From positions 1 through 57,733 of the forward strand of contig CAZGRE010000003.1 in NCBI GenBank assembly GCA_964528085.1: a stretch of DNA of 57,733 nucleotides, in the 5' to 3' direction. The notes below the pieces were generated by a model, which saw only the letters and a program-made list of their open reading frames with translations, had not been told where the DNA came from and did not search any database. This document shows positions 15,835 to 24,865 of this stretch, piece by piece. Within the stretch, counting starts at the first letter, position 1, and each line of letters opens with the position of its first letter. The DNA comes from B2-G16 sp964528085 (GTDB lineage: Bacteria; Bipolaricaulota; Bipolaricaulia; UBA7950; UBA9294). The position numbers and the translations under genes were made by a program.

Positions 15835-17571
15835 ATGATAGATTCGCGGATGGACGTTCGGGCGATCAAGGAGCGGATCGACATCGTGTCGGTGATCTCC
15901 CGGTACGTCTCCCTTACGAAGTCCGGCTCCGGGTATAAGGGGCGCTGCCCGTTTCACAAGGACGATACCCCCTCGTTCGTCGTCAGTCGGGAGAAGGGGC
16001 TCTGGCACTGCTTCGGCTGTGGGGAGGGGGGTGATGTCATCGCCTTTCTGATGAAGATCGAGAGCATCTCGTTCGTCGAGGCTGCACGTCAGCTCGCAAC
16101 GGAGGCCGGGGTCGAGTTTCGCCCTCGTGAGGACGGGGTGCGGGAGAGAATGCGGGAGATCCTTGCCGAGGCGGCCGCGTACTTCGCCGACAACCTCCGC
16201 TCACCGACCGGGAGGAAGGCGCGGCAGTACCTCCGGGATCGCGGGTACGATGATGATACGTGGGAGCGGTTCGGCCTCGGATTCGCCCTCCCCGGCTGGG
16301 AGAACCTGAAGGGGGAGCTCTCCAAGCGCTATAGTGTGGAGGAGCTCGTCGAGCTCGGCCTCCTCGTCTCGGGGAAGGAGGGTACCTACGATCGATTCCG
16401 CGATCGGACGATCTTTACGATCTTCGACCTCTCCGGTCGTCCGATCGGATTCGGAGGGCGCGCGTTCGCCGGGGAGCCGAAGTACCTGAATTCACCGAAG
16501 ACGCCGCTGTTCGACAAGGGGCGTACCCTCTACGGTCTCTCCTGGGCGAGGGAGGGGTTTGCGAAGGAGAAGAGGGCGGTGTTGGTCGAGGGGTACACCG
16601 ACGTCCTCACCCTCCATCAGGCCGGGCTGACGAACGCCGTCGGGAGCATGGGGACGTCCCTCACCCGCGGTCAGGCCGAGCTCCTCGCGCGGTTTGTGGA
16701 CGAGGTGGTGATCGCTTACGATCGGGATGCAGCCGGCGGTGCGGCCGCCCTGCGGGGGATGCAGATATTGGGGAACAGTGGGCTTTCGGTCAGGGTTGCC
16801 CTCCTCTCTGAGGGGGATGACCCAGACAGCCTCGTCCGGCGCGATGGACCGGATGCGATGCGTGCTGCGGTCGATGATGCCGTTCCCTTCTATCGGTTCT
16901 ACATTCAATCGCTCAGCGCCAAATTCGATCTCTCGACCGTTACGGGGAAGGAGCGCGCCCTCGCCGAGGCGGGGGAGTTCACGCGCGCCATCCAGAGCCT
17001 CCCCCTTAAGCAGGAGTTCGTCCGCGAGCTCTCCGATCTCCTCGGTCTCCCCGTCGAGGGGGTCTCCCGTGAGCTCTCCCGGCGGGGTAGATCTCGGCAC
17101 GAGGAGACGAGGCTGAAGGAAGGGTCCGGGAGGAAGTGGGAGCCGGAGGAGGACCTCCTCGTCCTCCTCCTCCGGGGTGATGTCCCGTGGGACCGGGTCG
17201 GAGGGGTGATCTCCCCCGAACACTTCTCAGAGGCGAACCGGCCGATCGTGGAGGGGTTGGCTGCCGGAGCCGGAATCCCCGAGCTGATCGAGAGCCTCGA
17301 TGAGGAATCATCGAGGCGGGCGAGCTTCTATGCCCTTGCGCCGGTCAGGTTCAGCGACGTGGAGAGGGCGGTGGAGGACGCGCTCGCAAGGCTCGTTAGG
17401 CTCCCGGCGATCGAGAAGAGGCTGGCCGAGATCGATGCGGAGATCAGCGCCTGTGAGCGGGATGGTGACCTTGAGAGATGGAACGAGCTGACGCGGGAGA
17501 AGGTCGCGCTTCTCACCGAGAAGCTAAGCCGAAGGGGGTGTGATGGCGAAGAAGAAAAAGGACGATCTTGA
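15835..17571 (+). CDS. dnaG: DNA primase
   Basis: This ~578-residue primase makes RNA primers for replication. It has an N-terminal CHC2 zinc finger (CPFHKDDTPSF then HCFGCGEGGDVIAF, residues ~38-68), the RNA polymerase core, and a TOPRIM domain with LVEGYTDVL (Glu), and VVIAYDRDAAG (Asp pair). The C-terminal helicase-binding region is diverged. GTG 15829 and ATG 15835 are both possible starts, with GAGGTGA adjacent; ATG 15850 cannot be excluded. Its 3' end overlaps rpoD by 29 bp, as in a tight macromolecular-synthesis operon. Confidence 0.96.
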   Translation: MIDSRMDVRAIKERIDIVSVISRYVSLTKSGSGYKGRCPFHKDDTPSFVVSREKGLWHCFGCGEGGDVIAFLMKIESISFVEAARQLATEAGVEFRPREDGVRERMREILAEAAAYFADNLRSPTGRKARQYLRDRGYDDDTWERFGLGFALPGWENLKGELSKRYSVEELVELGLLVSGKEGTYDRFRDRTIFTIFDLSGRPIGFGGRAFAGEPKYLNSPKTPLFDKGRTLYGLSWAREGFAKEKRAVLVEGYTDVLTLHQAGLTNAVGSMGTSLTRGQAELLARFVDEVVIAYDRDAAGGAAALRGMQILGNSGLSVRVALLSEGDDPDSLVRRDGPDAMRAAVDDAVPFYRFYIQSLSAKFDLSTVTGKERALAEAGEFTRAIQSLPLKQEFVRELSDLLGLPVEGVSRELSRRGRSRHEETRLKEGSGRKWEPEEDLLVLLLRGDVPWDRVGGVISPEHFSEANRPIVEGLAAGAGIPELIESLDEESSRRASFYALAPVRFSDVERAVEDALARLVRLPAIEKRLAEIDAEISACERDGDLERWNELTREKVALLTEKLSRRGCDGEEEKGRS

Positions 17572-18910
17572 GGTGAAGCCGGATCGGCCTGAAGAGGAGG
17601 CCGTGCCCGAGGAGAAAACGGATGAGATCATCGATCCTCTCGTCGATTTAGCCCCGCTCACCGATGTTGAGTTGGAGGAGGAAGAGGACCTGGCCGCCGA
17701 CGAGCCGGTCGAGGATGGGATCGCTGATCCGGAGGAGATCCTTCCGACCAGCGTGATCGGGGCCGAACCGTTCGAGGAGATCCCGATCTCCCTCCGGGAC
17801 CGCGATAGATCCCGGCAGTGGGAGGGAGCTGAGGCTTCGACCCGGCGTGAGGACCCCGTCAGGACCTACCTTCGCGAGATCGGGAAGGTCCCGCTACTGA
17901 CGAAGGAGGGGGAGGTCGAGCTGGCGAAGGCAATGGAGATCGGGGCCTACGCCGAGCTCAGGCTTGCCGAGCTCGATGGAGTCGAGGCGGAAAAGAAGCT
18001 TAAGAAGCGGGGGCTGAGCGATGAGGAACGCTCGGAGCTCGCCGACCTCGTCGAGAAGGGGAAGGAGGCGGCCGAGCTCCTCGCCTCATCGTCGTTCGCC
18101 GAGAAGCTGGGGGCAGAGCTTCCGGTCGATGCGACCCGGCCTGAGCTCGAGGCGCTCGTGGAGAAGGGGAAGGCCGCGCGGAAGCGGCTGACCGTCTCCA
18201 ACCTCCGCCTCGTCGTCTCGATCGCCAAGCGGTACATGAACCGCGGCCTCTCGTTCCTCGACCTGATCCAAGAGGGGAACATGGGGCTGATGAAGGCGGT
18301 GGAGAAGTTCGACTACACGCGCGGCTACAAGTTCTCCACCTATGCAACGTGGTGGATCCGCCAGGCGATCACACGGGCGATCGCGGATCAGTCGCGGACG
18401 ATCCGCGTCCCCGTCCATATGATCGAGACGGTGCGGGAGCTGAACCGGATAAAGCGCGAGTTCATCCAATCGCACGGCGCGGCGCCGACGCTCGAGGACC
18501 TCTCCCAGCTGACCGGGATGTCGATCGACAAGATAAAGAAGGTGGAGAGCGTCTCTCAGTACACCGCCTCGCTCGAGCGGCCGATCGGCGAGGAGGACGA
18601 GGACACCTTGGGCGACTTCATCGAGGACCCCTCCTCCCCGTCGCCGACGAAGGAGACGTTCCGGATGTTCCTCCGCGAGCAGCTCGCCCGCGCCCTCGAT
18701 CAGCTCGACGAGCGGGAGCGGGAGATCATCAAGCTCCGCTACGGCCTGGAGGACGGCCATCCCCGTACGCTGAAGGACGTCTCGCTCAAGTTCAACATCA
18801 CCCGCGAGCGGGTCCGCCAGATCGAGATCAAGGCGATCGAGAAGCTGAAGCACCCATCGCGGCGGGCGGAGCTCAAGCGGTTCCGCGAGCTCCTCCTCTC
18901 GGAAGAGTGA
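17543..18910 (+). CDS. rpoD: Primary RNA polymerase sigma factor
   Basis: This 455-residue housekeeping sigma factor has an acidic N-terminal region rich in Glu and Asp, region 1.2 (DPVRTYLREIGKVPLLTKEGEVELAK), region 2 (NLRLVVSIAKRYMNRGLSFLDLIQEGNMGLMKAVEKFDYTRG and TYATWWIRQAI), region 3, and region 4 (RFGLEDGHPRTLK-like with RERVRQIEIKAIEKLKHPSR). ATG 17543 is chosen because GAAGGGGG lies upstream; a GTG codon precedes it directly. It starts inside dnaG. The region 2 and 4 sequence agrees with the TTGACA/TATAAT-type promoters seen in this window. Confidence 0.96.
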   Translation: MAKKKKDDLEVKPDRPEEEAVPEEKTDEIIDPLVDLAPLTDVELEEEEDLAADEPVEDGIADPEEILPTSVIGAEPFEEIPISLRDRDRSRQWEGAEASTRREDPVRTYLREIGKVPLLTKEGEVELAKAMEIGAYAELRLAELDGVEAEKKLKKRGLSDEERSELADLVEKGKEAAELLASSSFAEKLGAELPVDATRPELEALVEKGKAARKRLTVSNLRLVVSIAKRYMNRGLSFLDLIQEGNMGLMKAVEKFDYTRGYKFSTYATWWIRQAITRAIADQSRTIRVPVHMIETVRELNRIKREFIQSHGAAPTLEDLSQLTGMSIDKIKKVESVSQYTASLERPIGEEDEDTLGDFIEDPSSPSPTKETFRMFLREQLARALDQLDEREREIIKLRYGLEDGHPRTLKDVSLKFNITRERVRQIEIKAIEKLKHPSRRAELKRFRELLLSEE

Positions 18911-18914
18911 GAAG

Positions 18915-19835
18915 GTGACAGATCAGCGTGAGGTCTTGGTCATCCTCGGTCCGACGGCGACCGGGAAGACGAAGGTTGCAATCAGGGTCGCTTCCCTGAC
19001 CGACGGGGAGATCATCTCGGCCGATTCGCGCGCCTTCTTCGCCCGCCTCGACGTCACGACCGCCAAGCCGACCCCGGCTGAGCGCTCCGCTGTCCCTCAT
19101 CATCTGATAGATCGCGTCCCGATCGACGGGGAGTACGACGCGATGGCGTTCCGCCGCGACGTGGAGCGACTGATCCCCCAGATACACGGCCGCGGCCACG
19201 TCCCGATCGTCGTCGGCGGAGGGACGCTCTATCTCGGCGTGATCCTTCATGGGATATTCGACGGGCCGGCGAAGGACCATGATCTGCGGCGGAGGTTGGA
19301 GGATGCCCCGGTCGAAGAACTATACGGGAGGCTCACCTCGGTCGACCCTGAGAGGGCGAGGGTGATCCACCCGCACGACCGGCTCCGGATCGTCCGCGCC
19401 CTCGAGGTCTACGAGTCGACCGGCCGGCCGATCAGCGAGTGGCAGAGAAAGGCAAGACCGTTGCCGTACGATTTCCGTCTCTTCGGGCTTCGCCGCGACA
19501 GGGACGACCATCGCGCAGCGATCGCCTCCCGCGTCGATCGGATGTTAAGCGAGGGGATGATCGAGGAGATCGCCTCCCTCCGCGATCAGGGGCTACTCCA
19601 TCCCGGGGTGCAGGCGTTCCGGACGATCGGAATCGAGCCGGTATTCTCGTATCTCGATGGGGGGCTGACCGAGATGGAGCTACGCGAGGAGATGATCCGG
19701 AAGACGTGGGGGCTCGTCCGCCGGCAGATGGCCTGGTTCAAGCGCGAAGAGGGTGTAACCTGGATCGATGTGACCGAACGTAATGCGGCCGATGTCGCTT
19801 CGGAGATAATAAGGCGATGGGAAGAGGGAGAGTGA
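18915..19835 (+). CDS. miaA: tRNA dimethylallyltransferase
   Basis: This 306-residue enzyme prenylates A37 of tRNAs reading U-starting codons. It shows the P-loop GPTATGKTKVA near residue 13, SADSRAFFARLDVTTAKPT, PHHLIDRVP and VVGGGTLYL, and the C-terminal QMAWFKREEGVTWID. The start is GTG 18915, four bases after rpoD, with a weak GAGAAGG. The 3' end overlaps the next gene by GTGA. Confidence 0.95.
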   Translation: MTDQREVLVILGPTATGKTKVAIRVASLTDGEIISADSRAFFARLDVTTAKPTPAERSAVPHHLIDRVPIDGEYDAMAFRRDVERLIPQIHGRGHVPIVVGGGTLYLGVILHGIFDGPAKDHDLRRRLEDAPVEELYGRLTSVDPERARVIHPHDRLRIVRALEVYESTGRPISEWQRKARPLPYDFRLFGLRRDRDDHRAAIASRVDRMLSEGMIEEIASLRDQGLLHPGVQAFRTIGIEPVFSYLDGGLTEMELREEMIRKTWGLVRRQMAWFKREEGVTWIDVTERNAADVASEIIRRWEEGE

Positions 19836-21379
19836 CCGAGCGGGGAGAGTATCTAGTCCTGACCGCTGCTCAGCAGCGGGAGATCGACGAGCGTTCAGGC
19901 GACGCCGGCGTCCCCCGTGATACCCTGATGGAGAGCGCCGGTTCTGGGGCCGCCGAGTGGATCCTCAGCCGGTTCGGTCCGAGGCGGACGGTCGTCCTCG
20001 TCGGCCCGGGGGGGAACGGTGGGGACGGGCTCGTCCTCACCCGCGTCCTTCATAACGCCGGTGCCGATGTCGAAGCGCTCATCGTCCCTCCGCTCGACCG
20101 CCTCTCCCCCCTGACGCGGAAGATGCACGAGCGGCTTGTCGAAAGCGGAGGGAGGGTAGGGCCGATCGAGGGTGAGCCGGAGTCCCTGGTGGGGAGGCTG
20201 AAGGAAGCTGACCAGATCGTCGATTCCCTGTTCGGAACCGGGATGAACCGCCCGCTCGACGAGCCCTACTCAAGGATCGTCGACGCGGTCAACTCCCTCG
20301 ATAAGCCAGTGATCAGCCTCGATCTACCGAGCGGCCTTTCCTCGGACACCGGACGGCCGATCGGGGAGGCAGTCCGCGCCGACATCACGTTGGCGATGGA
20401 GTTCTTAAAGCCGGCCCATCTCCTCTTCCCCGCCTCCTCCTACTGCGGCGACGTAGCGGTCATCCCGATCCATTACCCACCGACCTTGATCAACGGGCTC
20501 CGACCGTTCGGCCGGGTCCTCACCGGCCGCGGTGCCCGTCGCCTCCTCCCCGAGCGCCGCCCGGACGGGCACAAGGGGACGTTCGGCCGGCTCCTCGTGA
20601 TCGCCGGGTCGGTCGGGATGAGCGGTGCTGCGATCCTCTGCTGCCGCGGCGCCCTCCGCTCCGGTGTAGGCCTGGTCAGCACCGGTCTCCCTGAATCGCT
20701 CCTTCCGATTCTGGAGACGGCCCTCCCCGAGGCGATAACGATCCCCATCCCCGAGCGGGATGGGCGCCTCTCGGGGGATGTGAGCGAGCGGTTCTCAGAG
20801 GCCCTCGCCCGCGCCGATGCGCTCGCCGTCGGCCCCGGTCTGTCACGGGCGGACGGGGTGAGGAGGGTCGTATCCTCTGTCCTCACATCCTATCCCGGGC
20901 CATGCGTCATCGACGCCGACGCGATCCCATACCTCTCTTCCGATATTTTTCAACGCATCGCAGGGCGCGCCGTCCTCACCCCCCACCCAGGGGAGCTCTC
21001 CCCCCTCGTCGGCCTCACTCCGGGTGAGATCGACCGGGATCGGGTCGATGTTGCGCGCCGGTTCGCTGAGGAGAACGGGGTCGTTCTCGCCTTGAAGGGG
21101 CGTCCGACGGTGGTGGCGGACCCGGATGGAGGCCTATACCTCAACCCGACCGGGAATACCGGTCTTGCCACCGGGGGTAGCGGCGACGTGTTGACCGGCC
21201 TCATCGGGGGGCTCCTCGCCACGGGTGCGAAGCCCAAGGATGCCGCCGTTCTCGGGGTCTATCTCCACGGCCTTGCGGCCGACATCTACGCCCGCGATCG
21301 CTCCGAGCGATCGTTCCTCCCGAGCGATCTGATCGAGACCCTCCCCCATGCGCTAAGGGAGGTCGAAGAGTGGAGCTGA
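19832..21379 (+). CDS. nnr: Bifunctional NAD(P)H-hydrate epimerase / ADP-dependent NAD(P)HX dehydratase
   Basis: This 515-residue fusion repairs hydrated NAD(P)H. The N-terminal epimerase (YjeF_N) half has GPGGNGGDGLVLTRVL and DSLFGTGMNR; the C-terminal dehydratase half has GHKGTFGRLLVIAGS, LTPHPGELSPL and the nucleotide site NPTGNTGLATGGSGDVLTGLI. GTG 19832 overlaps the miaA stop (GTGA) and follows GAAGAGGGAG; ATG 19817 is an alternative. NAD(P)HX forms faster at high temperature, which fits a heat-loving host (inference). Confidence 0.94.
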   Translation: MTERGEYLVLTAAQQREIDERSGDAGVPRDTLMESAGSGAAEWILSRFGPRRTVVLVGPGGNGGDGLVLTRVLHNAGADVEALIVPPLDRLSPLTRKMHERLVESGGRVGPIEGEPESLVGRLKEADQIVDSLFGTGMNRPLDEPYSRIVDAVNSLDKPVISLDLPSGLSSDTGRPIGEAVRADITLAMEFLKPAHLLFPASSYCGDVAVIPIHYPPTLINGLRPFGRVLTGRGARRLLPERRPDGHKGTFGRLLVIAGSVGMSGAAILCCRGALRSGVGLVSTGLPESLLPILETALPEAITIPIPERDGRLSGDVSERFSEALARADALAVGPGLSRADGVRRVVSSVLTSYPGPCVIDADAIPYLSSDIFQRIAGRAVLTPHPGELSPLVGLTPGEIDRDRVDVARRFAEENGVVLALKGRPTVVADPDGGLYLNPTGNTGLATGGSGDVLTGLIGGLLATGAKPKDAAVLGVYLHGLAADIYARDRSERSFLPSDLIETLPHALREVEEWS

Positions 21380-22164
21380 TCGACACCCACGCCCATCTCG
21401 ACGATCGCGCCTACGCCGAGGATCGAGCGGCCGTCATCGCGCGTGCGCATTCCGAGCGGATCGGGGTGATCACCGTCGGGGTCGACCTTCGTTCGAGTGA
21501 GGAAGCGGTCAGGCTCGCCGGACGGCATAGGATGATCTGGGCCGCGGTCGGGGTCCATCCGCACGGGGCGAAGACCTACGATCAGGACGTGGAAGCGGCC
21601 CTCACGCGGCTGGCTGGGGAGGAGAAGAAGGTCGTCGCGATCGGGGAGATCGGGCTCGACTACTACCGCGACCTCTCCCCGCGTGCGGTGCAGCGTGAGG
21701 CGTTCGCAGCACAGATCGAGCTCGCGAACCGGCTCGGCCTTCCGGTGATCGTCCACAACAGGGAGTCGACGAAGGACCTCCTCGCCATCCTCCGTGCCCA
21801 CCGGCCGGAGGGCGGCGGCGTCATCCACTCCTTCCTCGGCGACTACGATCTGGCGGAGGAGTTCATCGATCTCGGCCTTTACCTCGGGATTGGGGGGCCG
21901 CTCACCTTCGAGAAGAACGAGGTCCTCCGCCGCGCTGTGGCCGAGGTCCCCCTCGATCGGATTATCGTCGAGACCGACTCCCCGTATCTCACCCCGGTTC
22001 CGCATCGGGGGAAGAGGAACGAGCCCGCCTACGTCCGCTACGTCGCCTTGGAGATCGCCCGGATTAAGAGGATTGGTTACGAGAGGGTGGCCTCTGCCAC
22101 GACCCACAATGCCCGGAGCCTCTTCTCAATTGAAGGTTTGATCTCATCTGCAGGTGTGCTATGA
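21370..22164 (+). CDS. tatD: TatD family metal-dependent DNase
   Basis: This 264-residue TIM-barrel hydrolase starts at GTG 21370, overlapping the preceding gene by 10 bp. It has the metal motif DTHAHLDDRAY, GEIGLDYYRDLSP, the His of VHNRES, IHSFLGD and the C-terminal ETDSPYLTPVPHRGKRNEP. TatD enzymes are 3'-5' exonucleases in DNA repair or turnover. It continues the housekeeping run. Confidence 0.94.
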   Translation: MELIDTHAHLDDRAYAEDRAAVIARAHSERIGVITVGVDLRSSEEAVRLAGRHRMIWAAVGVHPHGAKTYDQDVEAALTRLAGEEKKVVAIGEIGLDYYRDLSPRAVQREAFAAQIELANRLGLPVIVHNRESTKDLLAILRAHRPEGGGVIHSFLGDYDLAEEFIDLGLYLGIGGPLTFEKNEVLRRAVAEVPLDRIIVETDSPYLTPVPHRGKRNEPAYVRYVALEIARIKRIGYERVASATTHNARSLFSIEGLISSAGVL

Positions 22165-22207
22165 TTCCTCACCCGCGCAAGCGGGGAAGAGAGGGGATGA
22201 GGAAAGG

Positions 22208-23851
22208 ATGGAGTTTCACAACCGCATTGAATCGCTTCTGAAGACCCGCACCGCCTTCGTCAACCCGACCCGCGAATTCATGATTGCCGAGGCCGTCGCC
22301 CGCCGCGAGGCGATCGTCCTTGCTACCGGGGCACTCGCCACCTGGACGAGGCCGGAGTCGACAGGGCGGAGCCCGCTCGACACCCTCACCGTAAAGAGGC
22401 AGGGGAGCGAGGAGAATATCGATTGGGACTCCCCGAACAACATCCCGTTCGACGAGGAGACGTTCGACATGGTCCTCGCTGACGCGCTCGCTGCCCTCGC
22501 CGGGAAGGAGAGGCTCTACGTGACCGATCGCGTCCTCGGTGCCGATCCGGCCTACGCCCTCCCGGTGTGGACGATCGCCTCAAGCCCGCTCACCGCCCTG
22601 TTCACCGACAACATGTTCCGCCCGATCCCGGAGGGGATCGAGGAGAGCGTATTCGCCGACCGCCCGTTTACGATCATCGTCCTTCCCTACGACAAGCTCG
22701 ATCCGGGCCGGTACGAGGGGAGGCTGAGGGTCGATCCCAGGATCGGAGGGACCTCCACGATGGTGATCGGGATCGATTACGACCGCCGGATCGGGGTCGT
22801 CTACGGCTCGGCGTACGGAGGCTCGGTGAAGAAGCTGATGTTCACCGTGATGAACTACCTCCTTCCGGAAGAGGGGATCCTCCCGCTTCACTGCTCGGCG
22901 AACGAGGGGCCGGATGGCGACACCGCCCTCCTCCTCGGCCTCTCCGGGACGGGGAAGACGACCCTCTCGGCCGATCCGCGCCGCGCCCTCCTCGGAGACG
23001 ACGAGCACGGCTGGAGCGATAACGGGATCGCCAACTTCGAGAACGGCTGCTACGCCAAGCTGATCGACCTCGATCCGGACAAGGAGCCCGAGATCTACCG
23101 CGCCGTCTTCCATGCCGATCATTATCTTTCCCACGGGGCGGTCGTGGAGAACGCGATGGTCTACCCGGACGGGACGTTCGACCTCTCAGACGACCGGCTC
23201 ACCCCGAACTCCCGCGCCTCCTACCCGCTCAGGTATCTCACGAACGTCAAGGGATCCGCCCGCGGCGGGCATCCGAAGACGATCCTGTTCCTCACCGCCG
23301 ACGCCAACGGTGTCCTCCCCCCCATCTCCAAGCTGACCCGAAATCAGGCGATGCTCTGGTTCCTAATGGGCTACACGAGCAAGCTCGCCGGGACCGAGAC
23401 CGGGATCGTCGAGCCGAAGACGACCTTCTCCCGGTTCTTCGGCGAGCCGTTCATGCCGCGTAACCCCGACGTCTACGCCCGGATGCTCGGGGAGCGGATG
23501 GACCGGTATGGAACAGCGGTCTACCTCGTCAACACCGGCTGGTCGGGCGGACCGTACGGAATCGGAAAACGGATGGACATCAGCCTGACGCGGGGGATGG
23601 TCGACGCCGCCCTCACCGGGAAGCTCGCGGATGTCGAGTACGAAGAGGATCCGCGGTTTCACGTCCTCGTCCCGCGGTCCTGCCCCGGCGTTCCGACCGA
23701 GATCCTCGACCCGAAGAACACCTGGGAGGACAAGGACGCCTACGAGGCGCGGGCCGACAGGCTCGCCTCCGAGTTCGCTGCCCACTTCGAGCGGGCGTAC
23801 GGAGACAAGGGGATCGACCCCGCGGTCGCCTCCGAGTGCCCCGGCCGGTGA
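22208..23851 (+). CDS. pckA: Phosphoenolpyruvate carboxykinase (ATP)
   Basis: This 547-residue enzyme interconverts oxaloacetate plus ATP with PEP, CO2 and ADP. ATG 22208 is chosen because GAGGAAAGG lies just upstream; the frame is open back to 22154. It contains the kinase-1 P-loop GLSGTGKTTLS, the kinase-2 motif LLGDDEHGWSD, the PEPCK-specific HCSANEG and the C-terminal FVNTGWSG-like VYLVNTGWSGGPYG. In a fermenter it may run towards oxaloacetate, conserving ATP (inference). It is the last gene of the long run. Confidence 0.96.
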   Translation: MEFHNRIESLLKTRTAFVNPTREFMIAEAVARREAIVLATGALATWTRPESTGRSPLDTLTVKRQGSEENIDWDSPNNIPFDEETFDMVLADALAALAGKERLYVTDRVLGADPAYALPVWTIASSPLTALFTDNMFRPIPEGIEESVFADRPFTIIVLPYDKLDPGRYEGRLRVDPRIGGTSTMVIGIDYDRRIGVVYGSAYGGSVKKLMFTVMNYLLPEEGILPLHCSANEGPDGDTALLLGLSGTGKTTLSADPRRALLGDDEHGWSDNGIANFENGCYAKLIDLDPDKEPEIYRAVFHADHYLSHGAVVENAMVYPDGTFDLSDDRLTPNSRASYPLRYLTNVKGSARGGHPKTILFLTADANGVLPPISKLTRNQAMLWFLMGYTSKLAGTETGIVEPKTTFSRFFGEPFMPRNPDVYARMLGERMDRYGTAVYLVNTGWSGGPYGIGKRMDISLTRGMVDAALTGKLADVEYEEDPRFHVLVPRSCPGVPTEILDPKNTWEDKDAYEARADRLASEFAAHFERAYGDKGIDPAVASECPGR

Positions 23852-23858
23852 GCGGCAA

Positions 23859-23873
23859 AACAGTGTGTTGTTA
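23859..23873 (+). promoter_or_regulatory. Upstream operator-like site O1 of the DUF4004/bactofilin operon
   Basis: AACAGTGTGTTGTTA differs at one base from the site at 23953-23967 and lies exactly 94 bp upstream of it. It sits just after pckA. The sequence match is direct observation; binding by a repressor is inference. Confidence 0.6.
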
Positions 23874-23942
23874 ACCGCTATCTCCGTAGCTGTTTTTATC
23901 CTGTTGGCAGCTGGATAAGGAAGGGAAAAGTTTGTCGCCCCC

Positions 23943-23971
23943 TTGACAACGTAACAGTGTGATGTTACACT
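23943..23971 (+). promoter_or_regulatory. Strong sigma-70 promoter of the DUF4004/bactofilin operon
   Basis: TTGACA (23943-23948), a 17-bp spacer and TACACT (23966-23971) form a near-consensus promoter. Transcription should start near 23978, giving a leader of about 23 nt to the small gene at 24001. The operator-like palindrome overlaps the spacer and -10 box. Confidence 0.82.
23951..23968 (+). promoter_or_regulatory. Promoter-overlapping operator-like palindrome O2
   Basis: GTAACA-GTGTGA-TGTTAC is a perfect 6-bp inverted repeat lying in the promoter spacer and -10 region. A second, overlapping inverted repeat AGTGT-N6-ACACT spans 23956-23971. The position is classical for repression. The likely binder is the DUF4004 HTH protein encoded downstream (inference). 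Confidence 0.65.
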
Positions 23972-24000
23972 ACGCCCATCTTATCCATGAGGTGAGTGCG

Positions 24001-24168
24001 ATGAACATCACCAATCTGACCTACAGGTGGGATCGGATGACGGGAAACCGCGAAGGATGCGGTCATCACTCCACATGTTTCGCCAAGGTCGTCAGCCTCC
24101 GCAAGTTTCGCAGGCTTTCCGATCGGCCGTGGGCGAAGGTGAGAAGGAGCGACGATGTCGATCGATGA
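24001..24168 (+). CDS. Small basic hypothetical protein (55 aa)
   Basis: An open frame starts at ATG 24001 behind AGGTGAG and is the first frame on the transcript from the 23943 promoter. The product is short, basic and rich in Arg, Lys and His, with two Cys in the segment CGHHSTC, which could bind a metal. It overlaps the regulator start by 14 bp, the usual spacing of this genome. I do not recognise the family. A leader-peptide or non-coding role remains possible. Confidence 0.4.
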   Translation: MNITNLTYRWDRMTGNREGCGHHSTCFAKVVSLRKFRRLSDRPWAKVRRSDDVDR

Positions 24169-24865
24169 GGAGAGGCTGATATCGAAGAAGGAGGTCCTGG
24201 AGAAGACCGGGATCTCCTACGGCCAGCTCTACCGCTGGAAGCGGAAGGGGCTGATCCCCGAGTCGTGGTTCTTCCGCCGCTCGACGTTCACCGGGCAGGA
24301 GACGTTCTTCCCCCGCGACAAGATCATCGAGCGGATCGAGCAGATCAAGAAGATGAAGGGGAGCCGCCCGCTCGACGACCTCGCCGAGGTGATCACCGAG
24401 AAGGTGAACGAGAAGCTGAGGATCGCGTTCGACCGATTGCGGCAGCTCGATTGGTTCGACGAGTCGATCCTGGAGGCGTTCGACATCGATAAGAAAGATG
24501 GTCGCCCGCTATCGATCAAGGAGGCGCTCTCCCTCGGTGCGCTCAGCCGCCTTAGGCGGACAGCGCGCGAGGAGGAGCGCGATCTTCTCAAGCGGACACT
24601 CGAGGTCGCCCTGCAGGAGAAGGACCTCCTCGATCGGATCCCGGAAGAGGCGCTCCGCCTGTATCTTCTCCGGAAGCGCCTCTCCGGGGGCGGGATATCG
24701 GCTGAGATCAGCCTGGCGGCGATCGCTGGTCCCGGTGCGATCTTCGATCCGGACACCGAGGCCGTCGATGCGATCGACCTGGGGGATATCCTCGAGCGGA
24801 TAAAGCTCGAGGTTGGGAGGGAGCCGGAGGCACAATCCGACACGGAGGATGAAGATGAACGATAA
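24155..24865 (+). CDS. DUF4004 (YhbD-like) MerR-type helix-turn-helix protein
   Basis: This 236-residue protein starts at ATG 24155 with GAGAAGGAG upstream. The N-terminus is a MerR-like winged helix (LISKKEVLEKTGISYGQLYRWKRKGLIPESWFFRRSTFTGQETFFPRDKI), and the rest is helical and charged. It resembles Bacillus YhbD, which is likewise encoded upstream of bactofilins YhbE and YhbF. That shared order supports the call. It probably represses its own operon through the two sites at 23859 and 23951 (inference). It overlaps the bactofilin gene by 11 bp. Confidence 0.8.
   Translation: MSIDEERLISKKEVLEKTGISYGQLYRWKRKGLIPESWFFRRSTFTGQETFFPRDKIIERIEQIKKMKGSRPLDDLAEVITEKVNEKLRIAFDRLRQLDWFDESILEAFDIDKKDGRPLSIKEALSLGALSRLRRTAREEERDLLKRTLEVALQEKDLLDRIPEEALRLYLLRKRLSGGGISAEISLAAIAGPGAIFDPDTEAVDAIDLGDILERIKLEVGREPEAQSDTEDEDER

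Noticed and set aside
23896..23918. TTATCC-N11-GGATAA inverted repeat downstream of pckA as terminator
   Set aside because: The stem is short and A/T-rich and is not followed by a T-run; it is too weak to call.
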